Positions 34,701 to 43,270 of a stretch of DNA of 64,000 nucleotides are shown here, in pieces. The notes below the pieces were generated by a model. It made no database searches. It was not told where the DNA came from and saw only the letters and a list, made by a program, of their open reading frames with translations. The position numbers and the translations under genes are program-made. The DNA comes from Carposina sasakii (taxonomy: Eukaryota; Arthropoda; Insecta; Lepidoptera; Carposinidae). Position 1 is the stretch's first letter. The number at the start of each line of letters is the position of its first letter. The stretch is from positions 14,818,001-14,882,000 of the forward strand of contig CP053148.1 in assembly GCA_014607495.2 (NCBI GenBank), given 5' to 3'.

Positions 34701-35095
34701 CCACCCCAAGATGCGATTTGTTATGGTCTGTCAGGCATAAGTTGGCGATTCGGGGCTTAATAGCCATCAACGTGAAGCTAATTAGAGTTAAAGTCGCCTA
34801 AAGACGAAATTCAGGAGAACTGCTAGACAGTTCTCCTTAATGGCAAAACCAACATTAGGTCTGACACACCGATGACATTATGATCCTGCAGTTATGTAAT
34901 TTGTATGTTATCATGAATAAATGTGGACAGGGCTTCGAGAAACCGGCAGTTATTGTCTAAATGATTGATTTACTCACGATTGAAGCTAAAGAAGTCTCTT
35001 TTGACGCGTTGAATTAGACTATCTTCCTTCACTTCCAGGAACTCGTTGGAGCCATCTTCTTCGCCTTCCCAGTAGATGTCGTCTGATGTCGATGC
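25678..35095 (-). CDS. perlecan-like (SEA + LDLa) gene, N-terminal part
   Basis: Nine minus-strand exons (34978-35095, 33935-34019, 31428-31486, 30416-30578, 28871-29040, 27949-28068, 27628-27729, 26654-26719, 25678-25791) total 997 nt and join in one frame with GT-AG borders throughout. The product has acidic and Thr/Pro linkers with a dibasic site, an SEA domain, an LDLa repeat, linkers, and a second LDLa repeat. That order is known from the N-terminus of perlecan, a secreted basement-membrane proteoglycan binding collagen IV, laminin and growth factors. The signal-peptide exon and the long C-terminal part (Ig, laminin IV/EGF, laminin G domains) are not seen, so only a partial protein is described. 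Another secreted SEA-LDLa protein is possible. I withhold a gene symbol. Confidence 0.7.
25880..26262 (+). repeat. intronic dispersed repeat ending 'aggtacggaaccctaa'
   Basis: It contains 'acacagacggacggacggac' and the tail 'cctttcgaggtacggaaccctaa'. A related inverse piece starts at 39291 (agggttccgagcccaaagggtaaaaacggg). From memory this is a very common non-coding repeat in Lepidoptera. Confidence 0.5.
26654..26719 (-). CDS. perlecan-like exon 8 here: acidic linker
   Basis: 66 nt, phase 1-1, acceptor tttgaaag, donor gtgatt. It encodes DLNELGPEETTTERDYPDSE then NT. Acidic and Thr-rich with no fold, it separates the two LDLa repeats. It is supported by exact phase agreement and splice borders rather than homology. 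A cassette exon is plausible. Confidence 0.65.
26917..27394. repeat. MITE with 26-bp TIRs, TACAGGGTG type
   Basis: The left end 'tacagggtgtttgtgacagcc' and the right end 'ggctgtcacctacaccctgta' are inverted repeats next to TA. The 475-bp body has no coding frame. It lies in the intron between exons 7 and 8 and was probably mobilised by a mariner-like transposase. Confidence 0.75.
27628..27729 (-). CDS. perlecan-like exon 7 here: Asn/Pro-rich linker
   Basis: 102 nt, phase 1-1, acceptor ttaccag, donor gtaggt. It encodes VSDTWDSQLEDKNTNQPPVN then EFDQAPVTAPNNNN. Low-complexity, acidic and Asn/Pro-rich, ending in an AAT run. The call rests on phase continuity and splice sites. Like exons 6, 8 and 9 it is a symmetric module. 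Confidence 0.65.
27949..28068 (-). CDS. perlecan-like exon 6 here: LDLa repeat 1
   Basis: 120 nt, phase 1-1, acceptor tttttag, donor gtacgg. It encodes LCNPGEISCEDGRGCFFETG then RCNGIPDCLDQSDEADCPS. All six LDLa cysteines and the calcium-binding DCLDQSDEADC signature are present, so the module should fold normally. In perlecan, LDLa repeats follow the SEA domain, as here. This is one of the two strongest exons of the gene. Confidence 0.93.
28350..28476. repeat. MITE copy, 'GGGCCGATTTTTCC' family, intronic
   Basis: 'tttttcaatagttagatagcc' pairs with 'ggctatctgaccattgaaaaaatcggccct' at the right edge. The central 'gactctatcttcataaagttt' matches the copies at 895 and 40484. Confidence 0.55.
28871..29040 (-). 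CDS. perlecan-like exon 5 here: SEA domain, C-terminal half
   Basis: 170 nt, phase 2 in and 1 out, acceptor attgcag, donor gtttgt. It encodes QSLTNDEISCNVTLDITTTG, then YDDTVKIAKTLENHIKSVRH, then LRMVAVQDKGFIATYDP. It continues the alpha/beta pattern of an SEA domain begun in exon 4: a beta strand (CNVTLDI), a helix (KIAKTLENHI) and a final strand. No GSVVV-type autoproteolysis site is visible. The N-x-T in CNVTLD is a potential glycosylation site. Confidence 0.85.
29352..29427 (+). CDS. possible signal-peptide exon of a nested plus-strand gene
   Basis: ATG at 29352 opens MPLNTTSVVLVLLTFFRKAT then STSQQ, followed directly by a strong donor (CAACAAG|gtaagg, phase 1). The hydrophobic core SVVLVLLTFF followed by small/polar residues resembles a secretion signal. 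It lies antisense in the intron between perlecan-like exons 4 and 5. No partner exon was identified; a LINE remnant follows at 29551. A chance frame is possible. Confidence 0.25.
29551..29700 (+). pseudogene. LINE reverse transcriptase C-terminus, 5'-truncated
   Basis: The frame reads DLILRAFEYSFSVQAIKLWN, ELPHKVRDCRTIGTFREKLL, VKDHYLSII and a stop. It matches the fragment at 22429-22623 in pattern (ysfsvqAIkLWNeLP). The 3' UTR follows to about 29935 with 'ttgctggaagagatctct' and an (A/T)-rich 'caataaagaataagaataag' tail. It is an intronic 5'-truncated insertion of a jockey/CR1-like LINE. Confidence 0.75.
29701..29935 (+). repeat. LINE 3' UTR and tail
   Basis: It continues from the stop at 29698-29700. 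The blocks 'gctggaagagatctcttgctaagct' and 'gcaataaagaataag' match 23670-23770, where the same UTR is interrupted by two MITEs. Confidence 0.65.
30058..30315 (-). repeat. LINE-tail-like repeat, long inverted copy
   Basis: Reverse complement of the repeats at 16755-16937 and 25516-25627, with an extra central block (ggtggtcagcccatcgcc...) missing from the 16.8-kb copy. It ends 'cactcccagagtagcataga', matching 'tatgctgctctgggagtg' at 16762. Confidence 0.6.
30416..30578 (-). CDS. perlecan-like exon 4 here: SEA domain, N-terminal half
   Basis: 163 nt, phase 1 in and 2 out, acceptor cgtttcag, donor gtaagt. It encodes KTIRVSFVVVEPYNPEYSNR, DSAAFQEFSKSLASAVDEVL, EVLPGKQKANLVRIQ. The hydrophobic strand VSFVVV, then 'Y...NRDSAAF..F...L...V', fits the start of SEA domains (strand, DS..F helix). 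The SEA module precedes LDLa repeats in perlecan. The assignment is by pattern, not by a profile search. Confidence 0.85.
30786..31039. repeat. MITE with about 45-bp TIRs (tacaaggtgtaacag)
   Basis: The left arm 'tacaaggtgtaacagaaaggg...aagcgaaaagctatg' and the right arm 'catagctttacgcttaac...ccttttgttacatcctgta' are inverted copies. The total is about 254 bp next to TA. One isolated end of the same family lies at 1566-1590. Confidence 0.75.
31428..31486 (-). CDS. perlecan-like exon 3 here: Ser-Gly linker
   Basis: 59 nt, phase 2 in and 1 out, acceptor atttcag, donor gtaagt. It encodes TDDRYENEGSGYQPLQVPTE. The Ser-Gly with acidic residues just before it (ENEGSG) is the kind of site used for glycosaminoglycan attachment, which fits a heparan sulfate proteoglycan N-terminus. 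The exon is short, but both borders and phases agree with its neighbours. Confidence 0.75.
31540..31710 (+). repeat. dispersed repeat (tatcccggga family)
   Basis: 'tgaaaacggctacagcgatttc', 'ataggctactttttatcccggga' and 'tatcccggataatttcgac' match in inverse the piece at 13190-13260. It is followed by an (AT)n microsatellite at 31711-31746. Confidence 0.5.
32492..32567 (+). repeat. 19-bp tandem repeat, 4 units
   Basis: Units start at 32492, 32511, 32530 and 32549 (type gcagcatgcaagcaagcat), with 1-3 differences each. A partial unit lies upstream at 32474-32491. The frames at 32482-32868 and 32516-32818 simply translate this array and the GC-rich DNA after it. Confidence 0.85.
32568..32830. 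other. GC-rich core of the 2-kb element
   Basis: About 260 bp of markedly GC-rich sequence (ggccggctgggccggcc, ctgccgcggcgg) between AT-rich arms. Two overlapping plus-strand frames are open here, but their translations show no domain. It may be captured foreign DNA or a functional core of the element. Confidence 0.5.
33935..34019 (-). CDS. perlecan-like exon 2 here: Thr/Pro linker
   Basis: 85 nt, phase 1 in and 2 out, acceptor aatttcag, donor gtaagt. It encodes PLDIFASPSTTTTPPPALLE then VNTDNPDD. The STTTTPPP run is a likely O-glycosylated stretch. It is joined in frame to the acidic exon 1 and the Ser-Gly exon 3. The 75-codon plus-strand frame here is antisense to it. Confidence 0.8.
34370..34520 (-). 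repeat. dispersed repeat, inverse of 20620-20740
   Basis: 'agctgcatctcctaccaggtatgtc' and 'ggaactcgcattctctcaggcgatgagctagcaa' are inverse to the blocks at 53970-54040. Confidence 0.5.
34978..35095 (-). CDS. perlecan-like exon 1 here: acidic linker with dibasic site
   Basis: 118 nt, phase 0 in and 1 out, acceptor tatttcag, donor gtgagt. It encodes ASTSDDIYWEGEEDGSNEFL then EVKEDSLIQRVKRDFFSFN. Very acidic, then a basic RVKR site that could be cut by a furin-like protease. It has no signal peptide, so at least one upstream exon must supply the start. Phase 0 at its 5' border means the previous exon ends on a full codon. Confidence 0.8.
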
Positions 35096-36323
35096 CTGAA
35101 ATATGACAAAATTAATTTGGTTAATAAGAAGTTTATATGGACAGTTAATATGGAATTTAATTTTTTAGTTTAGGGACACAGAAACAACAGATTCATACCA
35201 TGCTATAAAAAAAGAATTTATACATTGATTAAGCTAAACATTGCCTTAATTCGACAAATTTTCAAAACATTTTTCTGTCAAATGTAATTTTCAATCAGTT
35301 TCTTACTTTAGACGCGGTTTTGTAATAACACCACTTCTCTAAGTACATGTAACTTAAAATAATAAATATACAAACTTTTAATTTTTATGGGTGGTGCAGT
35401 TGATTTAATATATAAATAAATCGCAAAACTACTGAAGAAATTTTAGCAGATAAACTCACATATAATACATAAAAATATTAATAAAACATATTAAATTATT
35501 GTAACTAGAAAACTGTCTCAGTAAGTAAAAGCAGTAAGAGTAAACACATTTATACATTGACCGATCGTCTAAATATATTTCGACGAATAACATGGATTAC
35601 TGCCTTGAATCTCCTCCTCTTAAAATCGGGTAGTGTGAGGTCACCTTTATTACGTAGCACGTAAACGCCGAAAAAACTAAAGAAAATATTCTCCCCGTTA
35701 ACAAGTTAAATAACATATAACTAACAAAACTGGTATTGTCAGGTTAGAGTGTTTTTCAGGTTTTTACAGTAAAATTTATTGAGGATTTCTCACGATTATA
35801 GCGTCTTATGTTCAGCCTATTTCAGCGTGGAAAGGTGATTGGTCGGCGGCTTGTGTGACCACGCCCTTATAACGATTTCTTGGGCCCGTAGCCTATTTAT
35901 TTGGGTAAGTTACTTCAAATCGCGTAGGTATATACAAATATGTATAGTTTAGACGTAGATTCTTCAGCATGCTTCTGTATGCAGGACCTATTTTTTACTT
36001 ACTGCTATGAACCTTCTTAGATAGGTAATTATAATTTTATGACTCCAACTGAGATGTCATTCAAGTAAGAACAAATACTTTGCTTTTGCAATTTTTGCAA
36101 TACCTACATACCCCAAAGAGGTAAGGCAGAAGTGTGCAATTTACACACCCACCTTTCACCAGTTAGCCTATTAAGTTCCACGTGGTAAGTGGTGAGCCTA
36201 CCGCCGCTTTTCGGGCACAAATACAACAATCTAGCTACCGGTAACGAATCCAATGAGAAATGTTACCGAATTATTCTAAATAGGTATTATAAGCTATTGG
36301 GCGTTTTACTCGTACCACTAAAC
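35096..36323. other. non-coding DNA upstream of exon 1
   Basis: No exon with a signal peptide and a phase-0 donor was found here. A short GC-richer patch at 35830-35900 (with ttataagg and ccaatcacc read on the minus strand) is not convincing as a promoter. Confidence 0.3.
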
Positions 36324-36510
36324 CAGTGGTTCCCAAAGTGGTCCAGGTGGAACCCCAGGGGTCCACAGGAGACTCGTTGGGGATCTACGTTAATGTGAAA
36401 AAATGGAGGTTCACAATTAATTTGTATGTGGTGTAGGCCTGTAGGGGGTCTACCAGAACCAGTTAACTTTTAAAAGGGGTCTATGAGTAAAAAAAGTTTG
36501 GGAACCTCTG
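36324..36510. mobile_element. hAT-type MITE with 8-bp target duplication
   Basis: The element is 187 bp. It starts cagtggttcccaaagtgg and ends gtttgggaacctctg, which are inverted ends of the hAT CAG type. It is flanked by an exact 8-bp direct repeat, cactaaac, at 36316-36323 and 36511-36518. There is no coding capacity, so a hAT transposase must act in trans. Confidence 0.9.
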
Positions 36511-36518
36511 CACTAAAC

Positions 36519-37779
36519 GATACGGCCACAACACGACCACGGCTTTCTTGAAAGCAAAAATGTATTAGATAGTATGGCTGGTTTTTCCATTAGACGACAC
36601 GTTTAGCGTCAGAGCCTGGTCCGTTAAATAGCAGGGTGCTACGGGCAAGTGAAGTTGACTTTGGGTCCTCCTAAGGTAGGTATTAGTCGAACCCACTTAC
36701 ACCCCTAACTTGTTCAATAATCTAATTTAGGTTCTTGCATTTAGTTAGGGATAAATTTTGTGAATTCACTTCAAGTAAATACACTTTTCGACCTCCGTAT
36801 TCCTTTACAAGAACAGAGCATATTTGATACCACTGCATTAACTGTTATACATATTATAGTTAAATTTATCTTCTTAGGTAATTCTATAAAAGTTTAAAAT
36901 AAGAACTTAAGAATATAACCCTCTTCCTTAGCAATTAAATGTAACTGACTAATTTTATTCATCTGTATAAGAAAATATAAAAACAGTGTTTATAAAAACA
37001 TCATACTCTGTAAGTCCATTTAAAAGTTCTAAACGTCATTAGGTTACATGACTCACAAATAAATCGACATCCAAGCCTCAATTAGGGTGGGAGAGGGCGT
37101 TTACTTTGAAGGATCTTCGGGCAATTTTCGTTAGTCCAACATGATCCGTCGAGGCGGGCAGACGCGACGAGAAAGTTAATGCGCCTCACGATCGCCACCC
37201 GGGCCGACTTTTGAGACACATTGCTCCGTCTAACGTATGGTTTCTTAAGCTTGGTCAGTGCAAATGATGATATATTTTCAGTATTTTATATTTATACTGT
37301 TTTAAGAACAATTTTATACTATTACGTGTTCATTTTCAGTATATGATGTCATCGTTAATAAATAAGTCCGACCCAGCCTGAACGGAATTAGAAAACCACA
37401 TTTTGTTTCTAAGTGAGATAGGATAATTTATAATTAAGTACTAATTTCATCCACTTATCAATGCGTCTTGTACATGATCACTAGTATAAAAAAATCCAAA
37501 ATAAAAATCCATTTACTACTTATAGTAAAGTTTACTAAACTATATTAAACTAATATTCCACAAATTAGTTATTATTTCATGTTTACATAATGCCATATGA
37601 ATCAAAATCAAAAAAGTTGTTAACAATCTATATTAAGGCATGATTGAGGCCAAATCAAAATACAATAAGACTATGTGACATTATACGTCATACAAGCTAT
37701 TTTCTACTATAGCCATAGCGCATCCTGAAACCTCGTCAAGTTTGGGCAATAAATCTCAATATAATCACAAGTCGCTCAC
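36519..37779. other. non-coding DNA
   Basis: A CpG-rich block at 37137-37220 (gaggcgggcagacgcgacgag..., cacccgggccgac) stands out but has no clear frame with an ATG. The rest is AT-rich with no recognised feature. Confidence 0.3.
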
Positions 37780-37843
37780 AGTGTAAAGACGACATAGCGT
37801 AGAACGTGCGGCCACACCGAGCGCCGTCAGCACCCGATTTATA
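37780..37843 (-). promoter_or_regulatory. candidate TATA promoter and 5' exon
   Basis: On the minus strand a TATAAA box (37843-37838, in ggctataaatcggg) is followed by a CpG-rich stretch and then the donor CACT|gtgagc at 37780. A start about 30 bp past the TATA box, near 37812, would give a first exon of about 33 nt. That exon contains ATG TCG TCT TTA CAC T. It lies 2.7 kb upstream of perlecan-like exon 1, on the same strand, and could be its promoter. There is no direct evidence linking them. Confidence 0.35.
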
Positions 37844-37979
37844 GCCGCTACGAGTTCAACGAAAGCGCCATCTTTTGGGGTTTTGAACTTTTTGGTGGAC
37901 AATTTTTCTATATAGAAAGTTAAAATTGTAAAAAAAATTGTAGATCCAAATTTTGTTCTAGTCTAGATGACTATGATAA

Positions 37980-38157
37980 TCTAATATATAGGTACATAAA
38001 AAAATTCTCGTGTCACATACACCTCCGAAACGACTTGACCGATTATGAAATTTTATATGCATATTCAGTAGGTCTTAGAATCGGCTACTATCTATTTTTC
38101 AAACCCCTAAGTGATAAGGGTTGTCCACGCGAGCGTAACCGCGGGCAACAGCTAGTA
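37980..38157 (+). repeat. Helitron-like repeat ending ...gcgggcaacagctagt
   Basis: It runs from 'atctaatatataggtacataaaaa' through 'gaaacgacttgaccgattatg' to 'aaccgcgggcaacagctagt'. The CTAG-type end and the phrase '..cgattatgaaatttt' are typical of non-autonomous lepidopteran Helitrons (recalled). Similar ends are at 703-720 and, inverted, 12102-12118. Confidence 0.55.
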
Positions 38158-40483
38158 ATTTGTAATACTGTAATAAAGGTTTATTTTACTGACGACTAGC
38201 AAGATGAGTAATTAGATTTTAGGGTAACTTTAGTTTTATTTGTGATAAATTTATGAGGATTATTGCGTTACATTCAGATAGAAATGTGTGAAAAATAGAA
38301 TATACTCAATTTAGCACTTCGTATTTATTAAGATTTGCTTTAAGAGAGCTACTAGCACAGTATAAGAAATTCTGTGAATCGATTAAGTTTTGATCAACGC
38401 TCGGCACATTTAAACTAATAAATATATGAAATAACATAAACTATGTCAATTATAAAGATTTATATCATCAAACTTATTTCCACAACGGAATCAAGAACTC
38501 GATATTTACGACTTAGGCATCGACTAATTATGTCGATGCTTATGCGGCATTTAATGCTTTTGACAGACATACGTGGGCTTTTGTTGATATATGAGTAGCG
38601 GGATTTGGACTCCACGCTATAAACGCATCTAAGAAGGCAAGCTGATTGATTTACTAGTAATTCATGAGTCGTCAATTTCTACGAACATAGCCAGATAGGT
38701 TATTCTTTAGTTAGTTATGATGAAATAACATTGTATGCTCTGTTCTAAACGCACTTTAACTACTCAAACTTTAGTTAAAACAATGACAATGCTAACTTTG
38801 TCTATGCTGTCTAAAGCGGGCTATAGACGGCACGACTTCGCAGGCGATCTAGGGTGGAAAAAGTTGGGTTATTTATTACAGATCGCGCATGCACAATCAA
38901 AATGTGCAGCAAAACGCCTACAAGTCCAACTCATTTGAGACACCAACGTATGTTTGATATGAGCCCTCTTTATTTTATGTTAATATTTTTTTTTAATCAG
39001 CAATAGGTACTTCAAGCGGTGCAAGCATCAGAGCTGATATAATAAGATTTAGAGGCGAAGAGACGGTAGGTCATTTCAACCCGAGAATGCCGTTGATATA
39101 ATGTCGTCTGTAGCCCGCCTAACATTGAAACTCTAACGTTAATTAACTGTTGACCGTCAACTAAACTGGCATAGGACACATATTGCTATACTAAACTAGC
39201 CTTGATTTGCTTTGAGAAAGTTAACGGTAAGAGATAGATTGGATGGAAATATTAGTCGCTGCTGTTAAAAATATTAATTTTCTTATCAGGGTTCCGAGCC
39301 CAAAGGGTAAAAACGGGACCTATTACTAAGACTTCGCTATCTGTCTGTTCGACTGTCTGTCACCACCGCGACAGCTAGACATTCGAAATTTTAACGAATT
39401 TTCACAAATTTATAAATATATTTCTGTTGGCGCTATCACAACAATTTTTTTTTTTATATAAAATAAATATTGAAGGTGAGCTCCCATACAACAAATGCGA
39501 TTTCTTTGCCCTTTTTTGTTCGATATCAATAATCGGTTCAGTAAGAAAAAGACCACTGCCACTGGCACAGACCACTGGATAAAAATATCTTAGTCTAAAG
39601 TAAACGATGACACAAGTTTAAAGGTTCCAATTTTAATGTCTTGAAATAGGTAATACGAGTAATTAGAGATCTCATATTTACTATATTAGATAACCTCGCA
39701 ATACTTGTTAAGTTTCTCATTATATGTGTAGGTATCTGTAGACATTAGTTTGTCATTATTTCACTCTTGTTGCTGTTGATTTGTCGTTCGTTACCGTACG
39801 GCCTAAATTGATCAACCCGAACACAAGCCTAAACAATTTGAACTCTGCTTTTACTATATTGCGCTCCATAAACAAATGTCGTAAAATTACTGCCTACACT
39901 TCCCACGGTACACTTATTAAAGTCAATCTTCCAAATTGAATATGTCAACTGACAACAATTCTATTATAAATGCAAGCTTTCAGTAGGTATTGAAACCCCA
40001 CGTCACTGATTGAAACCCTTAGGTAGTACCTATTAGGCGTTTTAATTCGATAAATATAGTATTTATAAGAGGTCAGTAAAGTTGAAATTTAGTTAAAACT
40101 ACTCGACCTTTGACATAAAATGGAATATCCGTCAAACGAGTACATTATTTTTGATACCAGATATACCTACCTACATAGGTATTATACCCATAGTTATAAA
40201 TTAAAGGGTACGATGGATGAGTAGGTACAAATGTTTTTTTTATTTTATTTATTAGTAAGGTACAAATAAGATATAGAGCGTATTTTAGATCATATTATGA
40301 TCCGTAGGTACATGGTAGGCACAGCTATGAACGAACAGGCAAGCTTATGACCATGTCACTAACAATCAGTAGAATAACAAGAACATTTTTTTAACGCCTG
40401 GACACAAATAGATCGAAGCGATACTATGTAGCGCTCTATAGGTTTATTAAAATGGGTACACCATAATATGATTTAGGGCCAAT
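38158..40483. other. non-coding DNA
   Basis: It contains part of the 'agggttccg...' dispersed repeat at 39291-39420. The frames at 38460-38675 and 38735-38938 have no recognisable domain. Confidence 0.3.
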
Positions 40484-40606
40484 TATGCCTATGGTTCGAA
40501 AGTTTATCTGAAGTATAAAGTTGATGCTGTCTCTATCTTGATCAAGTTTTAGATAAATCGAGTTAGTCTTTCAGATACGCTATCACTATTGGAAAACTTG
40601 ACCATA
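40484..40606. repeat. MITE copy, 'GGGCCGATTTTTCC' family
   Basis: 'agggccaattatgcc', 'aagttgatgctgtctctatcttgatcaagttttagataaa' and 'cagatacgctatcactattgg' correspond to the copy at 895-1036, more diverged at the ends. Confidence 0.6.
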
Positions 40607-40921
40607 AAAGATATGTATATATGTCAATGGTAAATGGTCAATTAATAATTAAAGATTACAAACTTTGGTAAGCTTTACCTGTCTTCGCCATTATATTGTT
40701 TTAATCCAAAATTTCAAAGAACATCCTGCACTTATTAGTAGGAACCTTTTGTAAATATTGACGTCCAATATACTCCCTAATAGCGTGATTGAGATTTGTT
40801 GTCCAAAACATCGACAAAATGGAAGGTCATGTAAAAAGAAACAATGCGAACGTAAATAATCGTGAATACCAATATGCCACATACGTTTTTTGATCGGTGT
40901 TGGCGATACTGCGATCGAATT

Positions 40922-41119
40922 TCACGTATAAATATAGGTAAAGCGAGTAGTTTCAACACAGTCTTGACTACCAGATGAAATTATAACTCTACTTAAATCG
41001 GTACCATGAAGAGTTTCTAGCAAATATGCTATAACAATCAGGAGAAAACAGGATTTGCATGAACTGGGATTTGCGGCTCTCATGTTCATTTCGTCAATTG
41101 CTTCACCATCTTTCATCAT
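40922..41119 (-). CDS. possible signal-peptide-bearing 5' exon
   Basis: A 65-codon minus-strand frame contains MNMRAANPSSCKSCFLLIVI then AYLLETLHG, a hydrophobic core (FLLIVIAYLL) like a secretion signal or membrane anchor. GT sites follow (for example CTTCATG|gtaccg, phase 1), but none is a strong phase-0 donor as perlecan-like exon 1 would require, unless another exon intervenes. It is the best upstream candidate for that gene's start, but a chance frame is possible. Confidence 0.25.
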   Translation of the reverse strand: MMKDGEAIDEMNMRAANPSSCKSCFLLIVIAYLLETLHGTDLSRVIISSGSQDCVETTRFTYIYT

Positions 41120-42780
41120 TTAACTTTGAAAAATAATGGGCTCCAAAAATATTTTCATCGTTTGCATGTCCTCTTAACCCCTTAAATTATTACTTATTTA
41201 AATTTATCTATACTTAGTTTTCTTTTACTGATAAAACACATTAATTTCTTTTGCACTTATTGAAAATGAGGCCAACGTTCACAATGTTCATTCAATACCG
41301 AACTAGAATATTTTTAACAAATGTTTACTTATCTAGTTTTTTATTGGGTTACATACCTGGAGAGGTGTTGATTTGTATTCCACATGTGTTCAAGAAATCA
41401 AGGAAGTAATTTGGGTCAAGGGTTGGTAAATAACCCGTTTAGTGGTTTTTTGCCTAGTGATTTATATTTTTACTGGCCTTTCGCATTAACCCAGAACTTA
41501 TAGTTTAAATTATAAATATCGGTATAGATGATATTAGTAATAATGGATTTATTATAATGACCAATTTGCTGAAGATGCTTGGACACTTGGAGACGTTCCT
41601 CGTGAAGAATTAAAATTCTGTCAGAATTTGGTTAGAATTAGATTAACCTTTTAAGCTATACATAAAAATCGATCTCAAGCTAAACATAACTACACTACAA
41701 CTAAGGTTAACTTTATCCGTGTTCGGTAAATGTTCAAGAAATCAAAACGTGGCGGTTTAGGTTACTTCATTAGAATGTAGCTGTTAATTGCACCAACAAT
41801 TAGTGAGGGTTATACCTACTACAAAATAATAAGTACCTACGGATACAGTTTAGGGTACAGTGGTTGGTATAGGCATTGATGTCCGAAGCTCCGCGTGGAC
41901 TACTAAAACTTTACTGACATATTTTTTCTGTATAAATAAAATGTGTGTGTGTATTTGCATTATTTTAAACAGTTATAATATTAGCGCTACATAAAGAAAA
42001 TGAACCTAAATTTATCAAATTAAATATTAAGTTACTTACTGAATATTATTGAATACTTATTAACTCACTAACATCTAGTGACTTGCTCCCGGTGCAAAGG
42101 TACCCAAAAAATTTATCTATAAATAGTTTTAACAGCTAAATTTTACGAAAAACAGAAGGAGAATGTTGGGAAGGCGCATTACAAAACAGCGTTGTTTTTT
42201 AATCTGACGCGCTGTTATGTATTACAGTATTACAGTTATGTTGTACAGCGAATTTTATAATGTGCCTTTAAAATATTTTTTTAATTCAATATTTTTAACT
42301 GCAGTGCCTAGAGTTAAAAGTATAGAATTAAAAAATGTTAGGTGGTGATTTTAGCCTTAATAGCAGCTGGACATTATAGGTACTTTATTGAGTCCAGAGA
42401 TGGGTTTAACTAAGAGAAGTAGTATTTGTTGGATCTCTCTCGTGGTCCATATTTTCTTTGAAGAAAATAAGTTCTGTGTTCTAAATTATAATTTCCGGGA
42501 TGGAAGACGTCACAGACTTTGAGACCTTATTTCATTAACACTTTACTGTTTTATAATGTTTACAAATATGTAGTCGTCGAGTCGTTATTATAACTAAACA
42601 TCACGTTCTGAAAGGTCGAGCTGTTACTATAAATATTGAGTATTCTGAATCACCAGCTTAATCCATATCCAAGTAACAAAATGTGGTTTTGTTGTGGTTT
42701 CGGGACCATGTCTATAACAGGCTACGATAATGCTATGCTAATAAAACACTCTTAGTGACTTTGGCAACCACCACTTTGAC
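41120..42780. other. non-coding AT-rich DNA
   Basis: No frame, repeat or domain is recognised. Confidence 0.3.
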
Positions 42781-42789
42781 CAATAATAG

Positions 42790-43270
42790 GTACACTTGTA
42801 GTTGGACTACATTGACCTAGTCCTACACTAAGATCCCTAAGGTCTTATATCGTGGGTAGGTACTAAGCAACGGTATATAAGTAAGTATAGAAATATTCAT
42901 GACTCGAAAACAAACATCGATATTCATATCAATGTTTGCACCTTCTTCTTCAGCCTATTGCAGTCCACTGCTGGACGTAGGCCTCCACCAGGGCACGCCA
43001 CAAGGCTACTGTCACAGGGGGATTTTGCCCATAGTCACCACGCTGGGCAGGCTGGTTGGTGACCGCAGTGTGATTTTCGGACTATGTTGTCAGTACGGGA
43101 GGCGCTGCTGCCCACCTTCATGAAACCCTTCATCGCCTCGTACGATACCCACGGGTAGGCAGGGGTGGTACAAACTCTACTCTGCCGGCACCACCTGCAC
43201 CTACCGGGATTCGAACCCAGGACCTATAGCGTCGCAGGCAGGACTACTACCAACTACACCAATCAGTCGT
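42790..43270 (-). mobile_element. tRNA-derived SINE split by an RTE-tailed insert
   Basis: On the minus strand the tRNA-like head (43270-43196) has an A box (tggtgtagttggtagtagtc) and a B box (ggttcgaatcc). The SINE body resumes at 42943 with 'attgatatgaatatcg' and 'ataccgttgcttag'. The 45.9-kb copy runs straight through this junction (ggtaggtgcaattgatatg), so the 252 bp between were inserted later. Confidence 0.8.
42944..43195 (-). repeat. RTE-tailed SINE-like insert with 7-bp target duplication
   Basis: On the minus strand it runs from ggtggtgccggcagagtag to gcagtggactgcaataggctgaagaaga. It is flanked by an exact direct repeat tgcacct at 42937-42943 and 43196-43202. It matches 6679-6928 end to end, including the 5' boundary. 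The 74-codon plus-strand frame here is a shadow. Confidence 0.85.

Noticed and set aside
42899..43123. 74-codon plus-strand frame
   Set aside because: It is antisense to the RTE-tailed insert and SINE body.
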